A stretch of 25,664 bases of DNA from a virus. The notes beneath the pieces were generated by a model that was given only the letters and a program-made list of their open reading frames with translations, searched no databases and was not told where the DNA came from. The position numbers and the translations under genes are program-made. Below are positions 1-6,285 of this stretch, piece after piece (positions within the stretch are counted from its first letter, which is position 1; the number at the start of each line of letters is the position of its first letter). The stretch covers positions 1-25,664 of the IMG/VR virus record IMGVR_UViG_3300020445_000062. One strand, given 5' to 3'.

Positions 1-71
1 CCTCTCGATAACCCACATTAGGGATACCAAAAAGGACCCACCCTACCCCCATATATAGTGTGTGCCTAATG

Positions 72-881
72 CTAGTAGAGCCAAGGGTTTACGTGGCGTT
101 TCCATGAGGACTCGAAGTACTTAGCCCATCGTCTATCTATTACTTTACGCATTACCTTTTCTGCATGGTATATCTTGTCATAGTCTGCCTTAGATACAGC
201 TGTGAATACATTGATGAGCTTCTTATTGTTATTACTTCTCGACCATACCCCAGGAGCACGGCTCTTATACTTAGGCGTACCCACTAAGAATGAACGATCA
301 CTTATTACACCCTTGCTCTTGATGCTTACCTTAGTAGCTGTAAGACTTGACCTTTGATTCGTACGTTTAGTTGTGGCTACATGCTTATATATATAGTCCC
401 AAGACTTAGCCGTTACGTTGCCATATTGATCCATGCTTACACCTGGCACGCCTTTAATGTTCTTTTCATGGGGTACTAATCGACTGTCTTTAGGAATATC
501 CCCAGCCATAGGATGATTAAGTAATCTGGCTTCACCCTTCTTTTGGTAACGCTCAAAGCCGAATATATGAGGGGCTATATATCTATACATTTTAAAGGGC
601 CTATCTTTTAAATCAATCACAGCCTCTAGCCTATTAGGGCTTGCATATTGCTTATCAAACCATGCATCTTGCACGGCCTTCTTAGGCTTATGCAGGAAGT
701 CTTTGCTAGCCCCTTTCAATGCGTCCTTAATGCTATTACCTTTAGAGCCTTGAATATTCCTAGACCCCATAAGAGTGGCATTAAGAGCGGTCTTAGTAAT
801 AGGTTTAATATTTAATTCTATAGCTTTCAATAGTCTTCCTGTCTGCTCTAATCCTTTAGGATCTACCTTGATGTTAATCAT
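72..881 (-). CDS. Phage structural protein, probably head-tail/tail completion
   Basis: 269 residues, lysine/arginine rich and lacking a signal peptide or membrane segment. The order of features resembles a conserved family encoded between head and tail genes of many siphoviruses and often labelled minor tail protein: an N-terminal helix with an ALNAT segment (about 32-36), an RPFKMYRYIAPHIFG block (about 94-108), and a C-terminal IYHAEKVMRKVIDRRWAKYF helix. I recognise the pattern but not a named family with certainty. The gene is on the minus strand and points off the left edge, the same direction as the tail operon at the right end, which fits a circular or permuted phage map. The start is ATG, with 18 bp between it and the excisionase-like gene. 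A role in head-tail joining is inference. Confidence 0.55.
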   Translation of the reverse strand: MINIKVDPKGLEQTGRLLKAIELNIKPITKTALNATLMGSRNIQGSKGNSIKDALKGASKDFLHKPKKAVQDAWFDKQYASPNRLEAVIDLKDRPFKMYRYIAPHIFGFERYQKKGEARLLNHPMAGDIPKDSRLVPHEKNIKGVPGVSMDQYGNVTAKSWDYIYKHVATTKRTNQRSSLTATKVSIKSKGVISDRSFLVGTPKYKSRAPGVWSRSNNNKKLINVFTAVSKADYDKIYHAEKVMRKVIDRRWAKYFESSWKRHVNPWLY

Positions 882-899
882 GCTAAAAGGATAGCTAAT

Positions 900-1109
900 T
901 TAAACTTCTAAAGGAGTTGAGCAAAGTCTATTAATAGTTTTTTCACAGGCTTCTAAATCGTATAAAACAATTTTGCTAACAGGTGATTTTCTTCTGTAGT
1001 GCTTTCCTAAAGAAAGGAAATTATCTTTATTCCTCCACCTCTGAAGGGTGCTAATGCTCACACCGAGGGTCTCAGATGCGACCTGTTGAGAAACCCATTT
1101 AACAGCCAT
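900..1109 (-). CDS. Excisionase-like HTH protein
   Basis: 69 residues with one helix-turn-helix at the N-terminus: WVSQQVASETLGVSISTLQRW (about 5-25) is the classic MerR/excisionase pattern, followed by a basic wing (GKHYRRKSPVSK, about 35-46) and a YDLEACEK helix. The size, the HTH_17-type fold and the position in the same module as a tyrosine integrase and attP suggest a recombination directionality factor that bends DNA and favours excision. Similar small proteins can also be plain repressors. The ATG overlaps by 1 bp the left arm of a 9-bp inverted repeat (1109-1117), so the gene may share an operator with the divergent plus-strand cassette. HTH call firm; Xis function inferred from context. 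Confidence 0.6.
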   Translation of the reverse strand: MAVKWVSQQVASETLGVSISTLQRWRNKDNFLSLGKHYRRKSPVSKIVLYDLEACEKTINRLCSTPLEV

Positions 1110-1162
1110 TGCTATTGACGCTTAACTATAGATACCTTACTATGTTCACATAGCAATAGCAA
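1109..1162. promoter_or_regulatory. Nested operator-like inverted repeats in the divergent region
   Basis: TTGCTATTG at 1109-1117 is perfectly inverted as CAATAGCAA at 1154-1162. Inside it, CTATGT (1140-1145) and ACATAG (1148-1153) form a second perfect inverted repeat with a 2-bp centre, overlapping the -10 box of the plus promoter. The arrangement sits exactly between two divergent genes and looks like a repressor binding region. The binding protein is unknown; the 69-residue HTH protein next to it is a candidate. Confidence 0.55.
1115..1143 (+). promoter_or_regulatory. Sigma-70 type promoter for the accessory cassette
   Basis: TTGACG (1115-1120), a 17-bp spacer, then TACTAT (1138-1143). 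Both hexamers are close to consensus and the spacing is ideal. The predicted start site lies near 1150, about 55 bp before the first ATG at 1206, which has a GGAGG ribosome site. The -10 box lies within an inverted repeat. Confidence 0.55.
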
Positions 1163-1205
1163 GCATGACCCAAAGAATTAATTCTCACAATGGAGGCATT
1201 AAGCA

Positions 1206-1505
1206 ATGACTAAAGAGAATCACGAACTTGATTTTAATCTCTTAAATGATTTAGTAATGCAATTAGAGTTTAAAGAAGCTCTTAAAAATGGAGATATGGC
1301 TCAAGTTGTTCATTTTCTTAAACAACTAACGAGAGTAATTAGCTCAATAATGGAAATGCAAAGAGGCGAAATGAATGGGAGCTTATCTTTTTGTGAGGTA
1401 ACAACAAAAGCCATTGCATCTGTTACTGATAGATCTATGAAACAAGATGAACTAATTTTAGAACTAGCTGAAAGAATAAATATATTAGAGGAGGCGAAAA
1501 AATGA
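1206..1505 (+). CDS. Hypothetical protein, cassette gene 1
   Basis: 99 residues, mostly helical by eye, with an acidic N-terminus and a C-terminal heptad-like stretch (DELILELAERINILEEAKK). There is no signal peptide, membrane segment or motif that I recognise. The ATG is preceded by a strong GGAGG ribosome site, and the gene ends with a 4-bp overlap (ATGA) onto the next, so the two are probably translationally coupled. It is the first gene of a three-gene AT-rich operon lying between the excisionase-like gene and the integrase, the usual place for lysogenic-conversion cargo. Function unknown. Confidence 0.7.
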   Translation: MTKENHELDFNLLNDLVMQLEFKEALKNGDMAQVVHFLKQLTRVISSIMEMQRGEMNGSLSFCEVTTKAIASVTDRSMKQDELILELAERINILEEAKK

Positions 1506-2209
1506 CTGTCAAAACTCCTTTATATCCTAAATACAAACTATATTTTAATGAAGAGGATAAAACATATAATTTAGAGTTTGATGCTGAATCTTTAACTACA
1601 ACCTATCGACTTGTATTAAGTGATATTGGATCTGAGGCAATCAAAACGGCTTTATGCAATCTTCCTATATACAAAACTTTTGGGGCTTTTTGGGGTTACA
1701 AAGATCAGCTTGCTAATAAAGAGTTATGGAATTGTGAAGCCCCAGAAGAAGGGTCGGTACTTGTGCAGTTAAGTAGTAAAGATGAGGAGGCATTAATAGC
1801 TGTGGCTAATCACCTAAGTGACGCTAGCTGCTGGAGAATAAAATATAGTGAGCCTTTAAGACCTGGTGACATAGTGCCAATCCCAACTCCTGCAAAATGG
1901 GGAGATTGGCATTTTAATAAATCAAATTTATGTTTGAATTTATTGCCTTACCCTTCCTGTACTCATAAATATCCTTTTTATCAAATTGATTTAGAACGTG
2001 TTAACAGTAATTCAGAAATACTTGATTGGATTTTCCAAATCAATCATAAGAACTTAAACCTTTACGGTAAAAATGTAGTGCGAGATTTAATTAATGCTTT
2101 TGATGATATTTTGGACCCACAAAATAACTGCTGTTCATCGGGTAAAAATAAAGTTTTTTCAGGATCAGAGCTTGCTAAAAAATATGCGGAGGCTTTGAAA
2201 AATGACTAA
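1502..2209 (+). CDS. Hypothetical protein, cassette gene 2
   Basis: 235 residues. No catalytic motif is obvious. The C-terminal 75 residues (ILDWIFQINHKN ... DILDPQNNCCSSGKNKVF) resemble a short conserved segment that I have seen at the C-terminus of uncharacterised phage and plasmid proteins, with the pattern WIxQxxxKx(n)DLxxAxxDILxPQxxxC; this is recall and not a database result. The middle holds a tryptophan/proline-rich patch (PTPAKWGDWHF). The start is ATG with GAGGAGG upstream; it overlaps gene 1 by 4 bp and gene 3 by 8 bp. Soluble, probably cytoplasmic. A defence, exclusion or lysogeny role is conceivable from position only. Confidence 0.7.
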   Translation: MTVKTPLYPKYKLYFNEEDKTYNLEFDAESLTTTYRLVLSDIGSEAIKTALCNLPIYKTFGAFWGYKDQLANKELWNCEAPEEGSVLVQLSSKDEEALIAVANHLSDASCWRIKYSEPLRPGDIVPIPTPAKWGDWHFNKSNLCLNLLPYPSCTHKYPFYQIDLERVNSNSEILDWIFQINHKNLNLYGKNVVRDLINAFDDILDPQNNCCSSGKNKVFSGSELAKKYAEALKND

Positions 2210-2465
2210 AGAAAACTTTCAGCAATTATTAGAAGAAGAATTAAGGCAAGAGAAAGCTATTTTACAAGCTAAAGCAGATTTAAAAAACGCTGTAGATCTT
2301 TTAATTGATTGCGTCTCTGATGAATACAAGAAAGAAATTCTTGATGTATATAAAACTGATGGGAAAGATCGTAGACGTGCTCAAAAGCTATACAAATTAA
2401 TTGATAAGTTATTTTATCCCCTTATATTGTCAAACAATAGAGCTTCTAACTCTTTCAAATGCTGA
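2202..2465 (+). CDS. Hypothetical small helical protein, cassette gene 3
   Basis: 87 residues, highly charged, with a long N-terminal coiled-coil-like helix (QLLEEELRQEKAILQAKADL) and a basic patch (KDRRRAQKLYKLIDKLF). The ATG overlaps the end of gene 2 by 8 bp and has GCGGAGG upstream. The 3' end runs 36 bp into the 3' end of the integrase gene on the other strand, so the two converge and overlap. I recognise no family. The tight spacing with genes 1 and 2 implies one functional unit. Confidence 0.65.
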   Translation: MTKENFQQLLEEELRQEKAILQAKADLKNAVDLLIDCVSDEYKKEILDVYKTDGKDRRRAQKLYKLIDKLFYPLILSNNRASNSFKC

Positions 2466-3638
2466 TTGAGTTGTTTCAGAAGTAGCCCACGGATATTCTC
2501 TTAAATGGCATTCCAACGAATGACCCATTGCATTAGCCATACTGCCTGAGTCAATCCCTAAGCGATGACCTCTAACGCTGTAAGAGTGACGAAAACTATA
2601 AGTTCCTAATTCTTCCTTTCTTGCTTTTACTTTTGCTTTTAATGATGTCCAAGCTTTGCGCCTTTCTAAATATTTCCTGATTTGCTCAGCGACCCCGTTA
2701 CCCTCTGCGGATAATTTAGGCAATTCTAATAATCCAGCCTCTAATAAAGATATTAATTTCCAATTAGTGCCTTCTATTGGTAAAGGTTCTAATCTTCTAG
2801 GTTTTGTGATACCACCGCCTGACCTCTTTTCATAAGAACACCATAAATATTTTTCACCTTTTGGCGTTTGTCTTACATGAAGATGGGTCAATTCAACAGG
2901 TCGAAGGCCGTAAACGGTTAAGAGCTTAAGAGCATTCCCCCATCTACTTCCCGCCTCAGTTGTTTGTAAATCTTCTATAAGGGTCAATATTTCCTGATCT
3001 CTTAAAGGTTGTTTTTTTTGGCTTTTTGTATTTGCCGCCTTACGTCCTATTTGTAACTTTCTTTCTTTTGGTGGCATCCATGAAGTTGGAACATCTTCTC
3101 TAAGGACGCAATATTCTAGGAATTGGCATAGTGAATTAGTACGCCGTCTACGTGTTTCCGTTCCTGGAGGCCAATCTTTAATACAAAGTTCTATTAGATC
3201 AGTGGTTGTTGTTGGTGGATCTTTACTTTCTAAAAGCTTTACAGCATCTTTTAAAACTTTCTTATAATCTTTTTTCCAGGTTTTCTCAACAATTGCGTTC
3301 TCATGTTTTGTCTTGTATTGCTTAAAGTTTTCTAAACACGCCGTCCAATCCCGCTCAATTTTAGGGGCCTTGCCTTCTGCGATGAGAGCGGCTGTTTTTA
3401 AATTATGCCCCTCTAAAGTTAAGTTATAAATATTGCTTATACGGGTTGTGGCTGCCTTTCTTAAATTCTCAGCCCATGCAAAGGGCAAAATGATTTGTTG
3501 GTCTTTTTGATTTGGAACGTTACGCCATCTCAAACGCATTTTCTCCCTGTCTTCCGCAACGCTCCACCCATGCCCTAAACTTCTTACATCTTCTTTTAGG
3601 GTTTCTTCCCATCTAGCTTTTCTTTTTTTCTTTGGCAT
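2430..3638 (-). CDS. int: Tyrosine-family site-specific integrase
   Basis: 402 residues, a usual length for a phage integrase with an arm-binding N-terminus, a core-binding SAM-like domain (about 95-185) and a C-terminal catalytic domain. Catalytic residues visible: Arg246 in LLTVYGLRPVEL, a lysine near 271 in the CSYEKR beta-turn, Arg350 in TYSFRHSYS, His372 in AMGHS and the nucleophile Tyr382 in LREYPWA. Box II reads Y-S-F-R, with Tyr347 where H-x-x-R enzymes have His, a known variation among distant members. The gene lies beside attP (tRNA-Pro half at 3739-3779), so integration into host tRNA-Pro is expected. GCGGCCTA arm repeats begin 8 bp upstream of the ATG, which could give autoregulation. 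Confidence 0.92.
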   Translation of the reverse strand: MPKKKRKARWEETLKEDVRSLGHGWSVAEDREKMRLRWRNVPNQKDQQIILPFAWAENLRKAATTRISNIYNLTLEGHNLKTAALIAEGKAPKIERDWTACLENFKQYKTKHENAIVEKTWKKDYKKVLKDAVKLLESKDPPTTTTDLIELCIKDWPPGTETRRRRTNSLCQFLEYCVLREDVPTSWMPPKERKLQIGRKAANTKSQKKQPLRDQEILTLIEDLQTTEAGSRWGNALKLLTVYGLRPVELTHLHVRQTPKGEKYLWCSYEKRSGGGITKPRRLEPLPIEGTNWKLISLLEAGLLELPKLSAEGNGVAEQIRKYLERRKAWTSLKAKVKARKEELGTYSFRHSYSVRGHRLGIDSGSMANAMGHSLECHLREYPWATSETTQSAFERVRSSIV

Positions 3639-3645
3639 TGGTCTT

Positions 3646-3664
3646 GCGGCCTAGTTGCGGCCTA
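3646..3664 (+). repeat. Integrase arm-type repeat pair, left
   Basis: Two direct copies of GCGGCCTA at 3646-3653 and 3657-3664, 11 bp apart (one helical turn). The same pair with the same 11-bp spacing recurs at 3843-3861, on the other side of the tRNA-derived core. Paired direct repeats flanking the core are the hallmark of arm sites bound by the N-terminal domain of tyrosine integrases. The repeat is seen directly; the function is inferred. Confidence 0.7.
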
Positions 3665-3672
3665 AGAATAGC

Positions 3673-3698
3673 ATGCATGCCTAATCATGGCCATGCAT
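3673..3698. promoter_or_regulatory. Inverted repeat in attP, possible accessory-protein site
   Basis: ATGCATG at 3673-3679 and CATGCAT at 3692-3698 form a perfect 7-bp inverted repeat with a CATGGCCATG palindrome overlapping its right half. It sits between the left arm repeats and the core, where excisionase or host bending proteins bind in other phages. No direct evidence for which protein uses it. Confidence 0.35.
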
Positions 3699-3738
3699 AG
3701 AAAAGCATAAAGTTAGTGAGAGCCTGAAAAAGCAGTGA

Positions 3739-3779
3739 CGGGGCGTGGCGCAGTTTGGTAGCGCGGGTGCTTTGGGAGC
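3739..3779 (+). other. attP: attP core: 5' half of tRNA-Pro(UGG)
   Basis: About 41 nt read as a tRNA from its first base: acceptor strand CGGGGCG, D-arm GCGC-AGTTTGGTA-GCGC, 5' anticodon stem GGTGC and loop TTTGGGA with anticodon TGG (3773-3775). After 3779 the 3' anticodon stem no longer pairs, and no T-arm or acceptor 3' strand follows. It is therefore not a working tRNA but a phage-borne copy of a host tRNA-Pro 5' half, enough to restore the host gene after integration. Phage genes lie on both sides, which marks it as attP and not attL/attR. Crossover is likely in or near the anticodon arm. Confidence 0.8.
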
Positions 3780-3842
3780 CGTAGGAGCTAAGGGCCAGAA
3801 GCCAGTCAGAGACTAAGTTTATAGATTTCCTCTAAATCAAAT

Positions 3843-3861
3843 GCGGCCTAAGCGCGGCCTA
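3843..3861 (+). repeat. Integrase arm-type repeat pair, right
   Basis: Two direct GCGGCCTA copies at 3843-3850 and 3854-3861, 11 bp apart, matching the pair at 3646-3664 in sequence, orientation and spacing. The pair starts 5 bp beyond the sigma-factor stop codon. Together with the left pair it brackets the tRNA-Pro core, as expected for a P/P' arm arrangement. Confidence 0.7.
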
Positions 3862-3865
3862 GGAT

Positions 3866-4783
3866 TTATTTTTGCTTTAGTCCTTGTCTTCTTTTATGCA
3901 TCTTTTGGCGCATTCTCTTTAAGCAAAGTTTCTCAACTTGCCGCACTCTTTCCCTGGATATATCCATAATTTCCCCGATCTCGCTATAAGTCATCGGCTG
4001 CTTTCCTTCTCCAGTAATTCCAATTCCATAACGTAACTCCATAATTTTTAAATCACGATGAGGAAGAATTGATAAAAGGTCTTCCAGCTGCTCTAACCCA
4101 TTTTGAATTTCTAGCTCTTCCTCTGGAGAAAAATCTTCAGAAGCAAGGACATCTAATATTGTTTTTTCTTGAGTACTTTCTGACCCTCCATAATGACTAG
4201 TTAAACGATCTAAACTAATAGGCCTGCTTGAATGATTTAAATAATGCTTAAGCGTTGGGAGCGTTACCCGTGAAACTTCTGCTATTTCTTCCAGCGTTGG
4301 ATTCTTGCCATGAGTGTGTTTATATTCATCAATAAAAATTGCTGCGCGTTTTTGAACATCCTGAGCGCAAACAGGTAAACGAATAGTTCTTTCTAAATTA
4401 CCTATTGATCGATGGATACCTTGCTTAATCCACCAATAGGCATAAGTGGAAAACTTATAACCACGGCCAGGATCAAATTTTTCAACACCTCTATTCAATC
4501 CAATGCAACCCTCTTGAATTAAATCTAATAGGGTCATATGGGTCATAGTTTGCTTTAAATGTTTTTTGGCAATATGACAAACCAAACGCAAATTAGCTTT
4601 AATCATGCGCTCTTTTGCTTTCTTACCACGCCTAATAACTCTTAACTGATCACGATTTGGGTTTTCTATTGGCAATAAGGATTGCCATGCTTGTACTTGA
4701 TTTCCAAGCTCTATTTCTTCAGCAGGCGACAACATAGGAATACGTGCCGCCTCCTTTAGAAAAAAGCCTACGCCGTCCTCCAT
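3866..4783 (-). CDS. Phage-encoded group 2 sigma-70 family factor
   Basis: 305 residues, the size of cyanobacterial group 2/3 sigma factors. Region 1.2 (about 3-34, FFLKEAARIPMLSPAEEIELG); region 2 (about 60-127) with NLRLV, LLDLIQEGCIGL, EKFDPGRGYKFSTYAYWWIKQ, the full set for core binding, -10 recognition and melting; region 3 with GKNPTLEEIAE; region 4 (about 225-297) ending in MTYSEIGEIMDISRERVRQVEKL, an intact -35 binding HTH. Region 1.1 is absent, as in alternative sigmas. It should bind host core RNA polymerase and redirect it, perhaps to late phage genes. It is the last gene of the early minus operon, abutting the SSB-like gene with no gap. T4-like cyanophages carry a different, short sigma (gp55). 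Confidence 0.92.
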   Translation of the reverse strand: MEDGVGFFLKEAARIPMLSPAEEIELGNQVQAWQSLLPIENPNRDQLRVIRRGKKAKERMIKANLRLVCHIAKKHLKQTMTHMTLLDLIQEGCIGLNRGVEKFDPGRGYKFSTYAYWWIKQGIHRSIGNLERTIRLPVCAQDVQKRAAIFIDEYKHTHGKNPTLEEIAEVSRVTLPTLKHYLNHSSRPISLDRLTSHYGGSESTQEKTILDVLASEDFSPEEELEIQNGLEQLEDLLSILPHRDLKIMELRYGIGITGEGKQPMTYSEIGEIMDISRERVRQVEKLCLKRMRQKMHKRRQGLKQK

Positions 4784-5014
4784 TTAAAAAGGCATATCGT
4801 TCTGCTTTGGAGGCTCTTTAATAGTGTCCTCTGGCTTAGGTCTTTGGTCTACAAAAAGATAATGCGAAGGTTGAGTATCACCTTCTACTTTTTTTCGGTT
4901 AGCTCTGATAGTCCAACGAATACCGCCGTTACTACCGCTAAGGATTTTTGCACCATCGTCAAATGTCTTAGTCCATAGACCAGAAACAAGGACGCTTGAA
5001 AATTGATCACTCAT
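4784..5014 (-). CDS. Small SSB-like protein with DMPF tail
   Basis: 76 residues ending in PPKQNDMPF. The last four residues imitate the acidic/hydrophobic tip (D-I-P-F) that bacterial single-stranded DNA-binding proteins use to recruit partners. The preceding 60 residues (KTFDDGAKILSGSNGGIRWTI..., then SHYLFVDQRPKPED) could form a small beta barrel, but I cannot confirm an OB fold by eye. The neighbours support a ssDNA role: an annealase lies two genes upstream. It overlaps the upstream gene by 8 bp and abuts the sigma gene. If not an SSB, it may be a decoy or partner that mimics the SSB tip. The DMPF tail is observed; function is inferred. Confidence 0.55.
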   Translation of the reverse strand: MSDQFSSVLVSGLWTKTFDDGAKILSGSNGGIRWTIRANRKKVEGDTQPSHYLFVDQRPKPEDTIKEPPKQNDMPF

Positions 5015-5258
5015 ATTTTTTTAAAAGAGGGTGGGAATGAATCAGGTAGTTAATACCTGAGTTGTTATTAAAACCAGTTTCTTCTTTAAATAATTCCCAT
5101 TTATGATTATTAGGCTCTGTTAGTTTTGCTGCAACATGACGTCTATTTTTCCATTGATTAGCACTAACTTCTATAGGTCTTCTCCTAGGTGTTCTTTGCC
5201 ATCCAAGACGGCTAATAGATTTAGCTCTTTCGTTAGCATTAAATTCATTTTCACTCAT
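5007..5258 (-). CDS. Hypothetical small basic protein
   Basis: 83 residues, rich in Asn, Arg and Lys (GWQRTPRRRPIEVSANQWKNRR about 19-40), no membrane segment or known motif. It sits between the Sak3-type annealase gene (2 bp away) and the SSB-like gene (8-bp overlap), so it belongs to the same recombination operon and may bind DNA or the annealase. That role is guessed from position and basic charge only. Confidence 0.6.
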   Translation of the reverse strand: MSENEFNANERAKSISRLGWQRTPRRRPIEVSANQWKNRRHVAAKLTEPNNHKWELFKEETGFNNNSGINYLIHSHPLLKKYE

Positions 5259-5260
5259 AA

Positions 5261-5932
5261 CTAACCTATGTAACCAGCGATAAAATCACGGTGTTTAGGC
5301 TCTTGTATAAAATCGCTTAGTTTATCGTTTTTATTCAGTTTGAATTTATTTCTAAAATCAGAATCAAAGGATTTAAATTTAGGTTGATCATGTTCATATA
5401 AGTTTTGAATCATATCTAATGAAAATTCTCTATCTTCTTTTGTTAGAGGAAGTCTTTCTAAAGGTTGATCAATCGTATTAGATTTAGGCGTAGGAATTTT
5501 TCTCCATCTGTTATTATCTACCGCTGGCTCATTGCTTTCTATTTCTTCCTGTGCCCACAATTGAAAACCTAATGAAAATTGATTGCAACAGGCAGCACAA
5601 AAGCCTCTCCGAGATGAATCTGCAACATCTCTAGCTGTAATTCTATCTATTGGAATTGCATTATTTCTATTATCCATAATTGCATAAGGGAAATCCGAAT
5701 ATTCTTTTCCATCTGGATCTTTAAAGTAAAGGCAAAGGAAAGCGCCTGTTGGTGCGTGCCAAATTAAAGAGCCTTCTTTGCTAGGCCTTAAATGGAATGT
5801 CCACCCTTTGCAATGTTCGTTGAATAGTTGAGCGACCTTGGCCCATGCCATGTACTTAGCCCTAAAGCCTGTCGTTCCTTTTTCCTTTACGTCTTTAGCT
5901 TCTATAACGCCTGCAAGATATGGGATATTCAT
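5261..5932 (-). CDS. Sak3-like single-strand annealing protein (DUF1071 type)
   Basis: 223 residues. The N-terminal half follows the Sak3/DUF1071 plan: a YMAWAKVAQLF helix (about 28-38, where family members have YLSWA), a short beta meander ending in YFKDPDGKEYSDFPYAIMDNRNNAI (about 69-93), then an R-x-V-A-D-S-S-R-R helix and the C-terminal SLGFQLWAQEE (about 120-130), equivalent to the GLGLYIYAGED ending of relatives. The family anneals complementary ssDNA in phage recombination and replication, like Red beta. The tail after about 135 is polar and probably binds partners. The gene overlaps the upstream acidic-protein gene by 4 bp (ATGA). A matching exonuclease is in the plus operon at 8601-9248. 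The family call rests on pattern reading. Confidence 0.7.
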   Translation of the reverse strand: MNIPYLAGVIEAKDVKEKGTTGFRAKYMAWAKVAQLFNEHCKGWTFHLRPSKEGSLIWHAPTGAFLCLYFKDPDGKEYSDFPYAIMDNRNNAIPIDRITARDVADSSRRGFCAACCNQFSLGFQLWAQEEIESNEPAVDNNRWRKIPTPKSNTIDQPLERLPLTKEDREFSLDMIQNLYEHDQPKFKSFDSDFRNKFKLNKNDKLSDFIQEPKHRDFIAGYIG

Positions 5933-6183
5933 TCTTCTTCCTCTTCTAGTTCTTCTTCTAGTTCTTCTTCAATAACAGGGTATCTCATAAATTCAAGAGC
6001 TTGCTTCGTGCCTTCCTCCCATTCGTTAAGAGCTTCTATCTGATCAGGACTTAGATGATCAAATTGTAGGTTCCCTCTACCAAGCCTAAACTTCTCCTGA
6101 AGGTGTTCCAAGTCCTGCATGATATTGCCATGCATGTTCATTAACTGTCCATATAAAGGGTTGTAATCTCTTGTATCTTCCAA
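5929..6183 (-). CDS. Acidic small protein with Glu-repeat tail
   Basis: 84 residues: a helical N-terminus (MNMHGNIMQDLEHLQEKF) and a C-terminal tail of repeated EEEL units encoded by a 12-bp tandem repeat (about 5935-5970), a tract that can change length by slippage. First gene of the early minus operon, 4-bp overlap with the annealase gene. Very acidic tails in phage early proteins often mimic DNA or act as inhibitors, but nothing specific supports that here. Two copies of the candidate operator lie just upstream. Confidence 0.65.
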   Translation of the reverse strand: MEDTRDYNPLYGQLMNMHGNIMQDLEHLQEKFRLGRGNLQFDHLSPDQIEALNEWEEGTKQALEFMRYPVIEEELEEELEEEEE

Positions 6184-6224
6184 AGAAAATGATTCCCGTG
6201 TGAGTTAAAGTTAATAGACAAACG

Positions 6225-6278
6225 TAGCGGAGTCAACCCCTATTTTGTCGTAACGGATACACCAGATGTAGCGGTGTA
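6225..6278 (-). promoter_or_regulatory. Candidate operators upstream of the early minus operon
   Basis: TAGCGGAGT at 6225-6233 and TAGCGGTGT at 6269-6277, 44 bp apart in the 102-bp gap between the repressor-like gene and the early operon. A third copy (TAGCGGAGT, 7051-7059) precedes the repressor-like gene. The second copy lies in an inverted repeat, TACACC (6258-6263)/GGTGTA (6273-6278). On the minus strand a TTGACT overlaps the first copy and could be a -35 box. Probably repressor binding sites over the early promoter. Confidence 0.5.
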
Positions 6279-6285
6279 ATAAATG

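Noticed and set aside
1-52. Start of another minus-strand gene at ATG 52 running off the left edge
   Set aside because: Only 17 codons are visible, without a ribosome site or recognisable sequence; cannot be supported.
3739-3812. A complete tRNA-Pro gene
   Set aside because: Only the 5' half and anticodon loop are present; the 3' anticodon stem mispairs and there is no T-arm or acceptor 3' strand.
5261-5932. Reading the annealase as a RecT or ERF protein
   Set aside because: The MDNRNNA and SLGFQLWAQEE blocks fit the Sak3/DUF1071 pattern better than RecT or ERF signatures.
5828-6043. Plus-strand open frame with a long serine run
   Set aside because: It is the antisense image of the Glu-repeat tail and the start of the annealase gene; serine codons TCT/TCC mirror GAA/GAG repeats.
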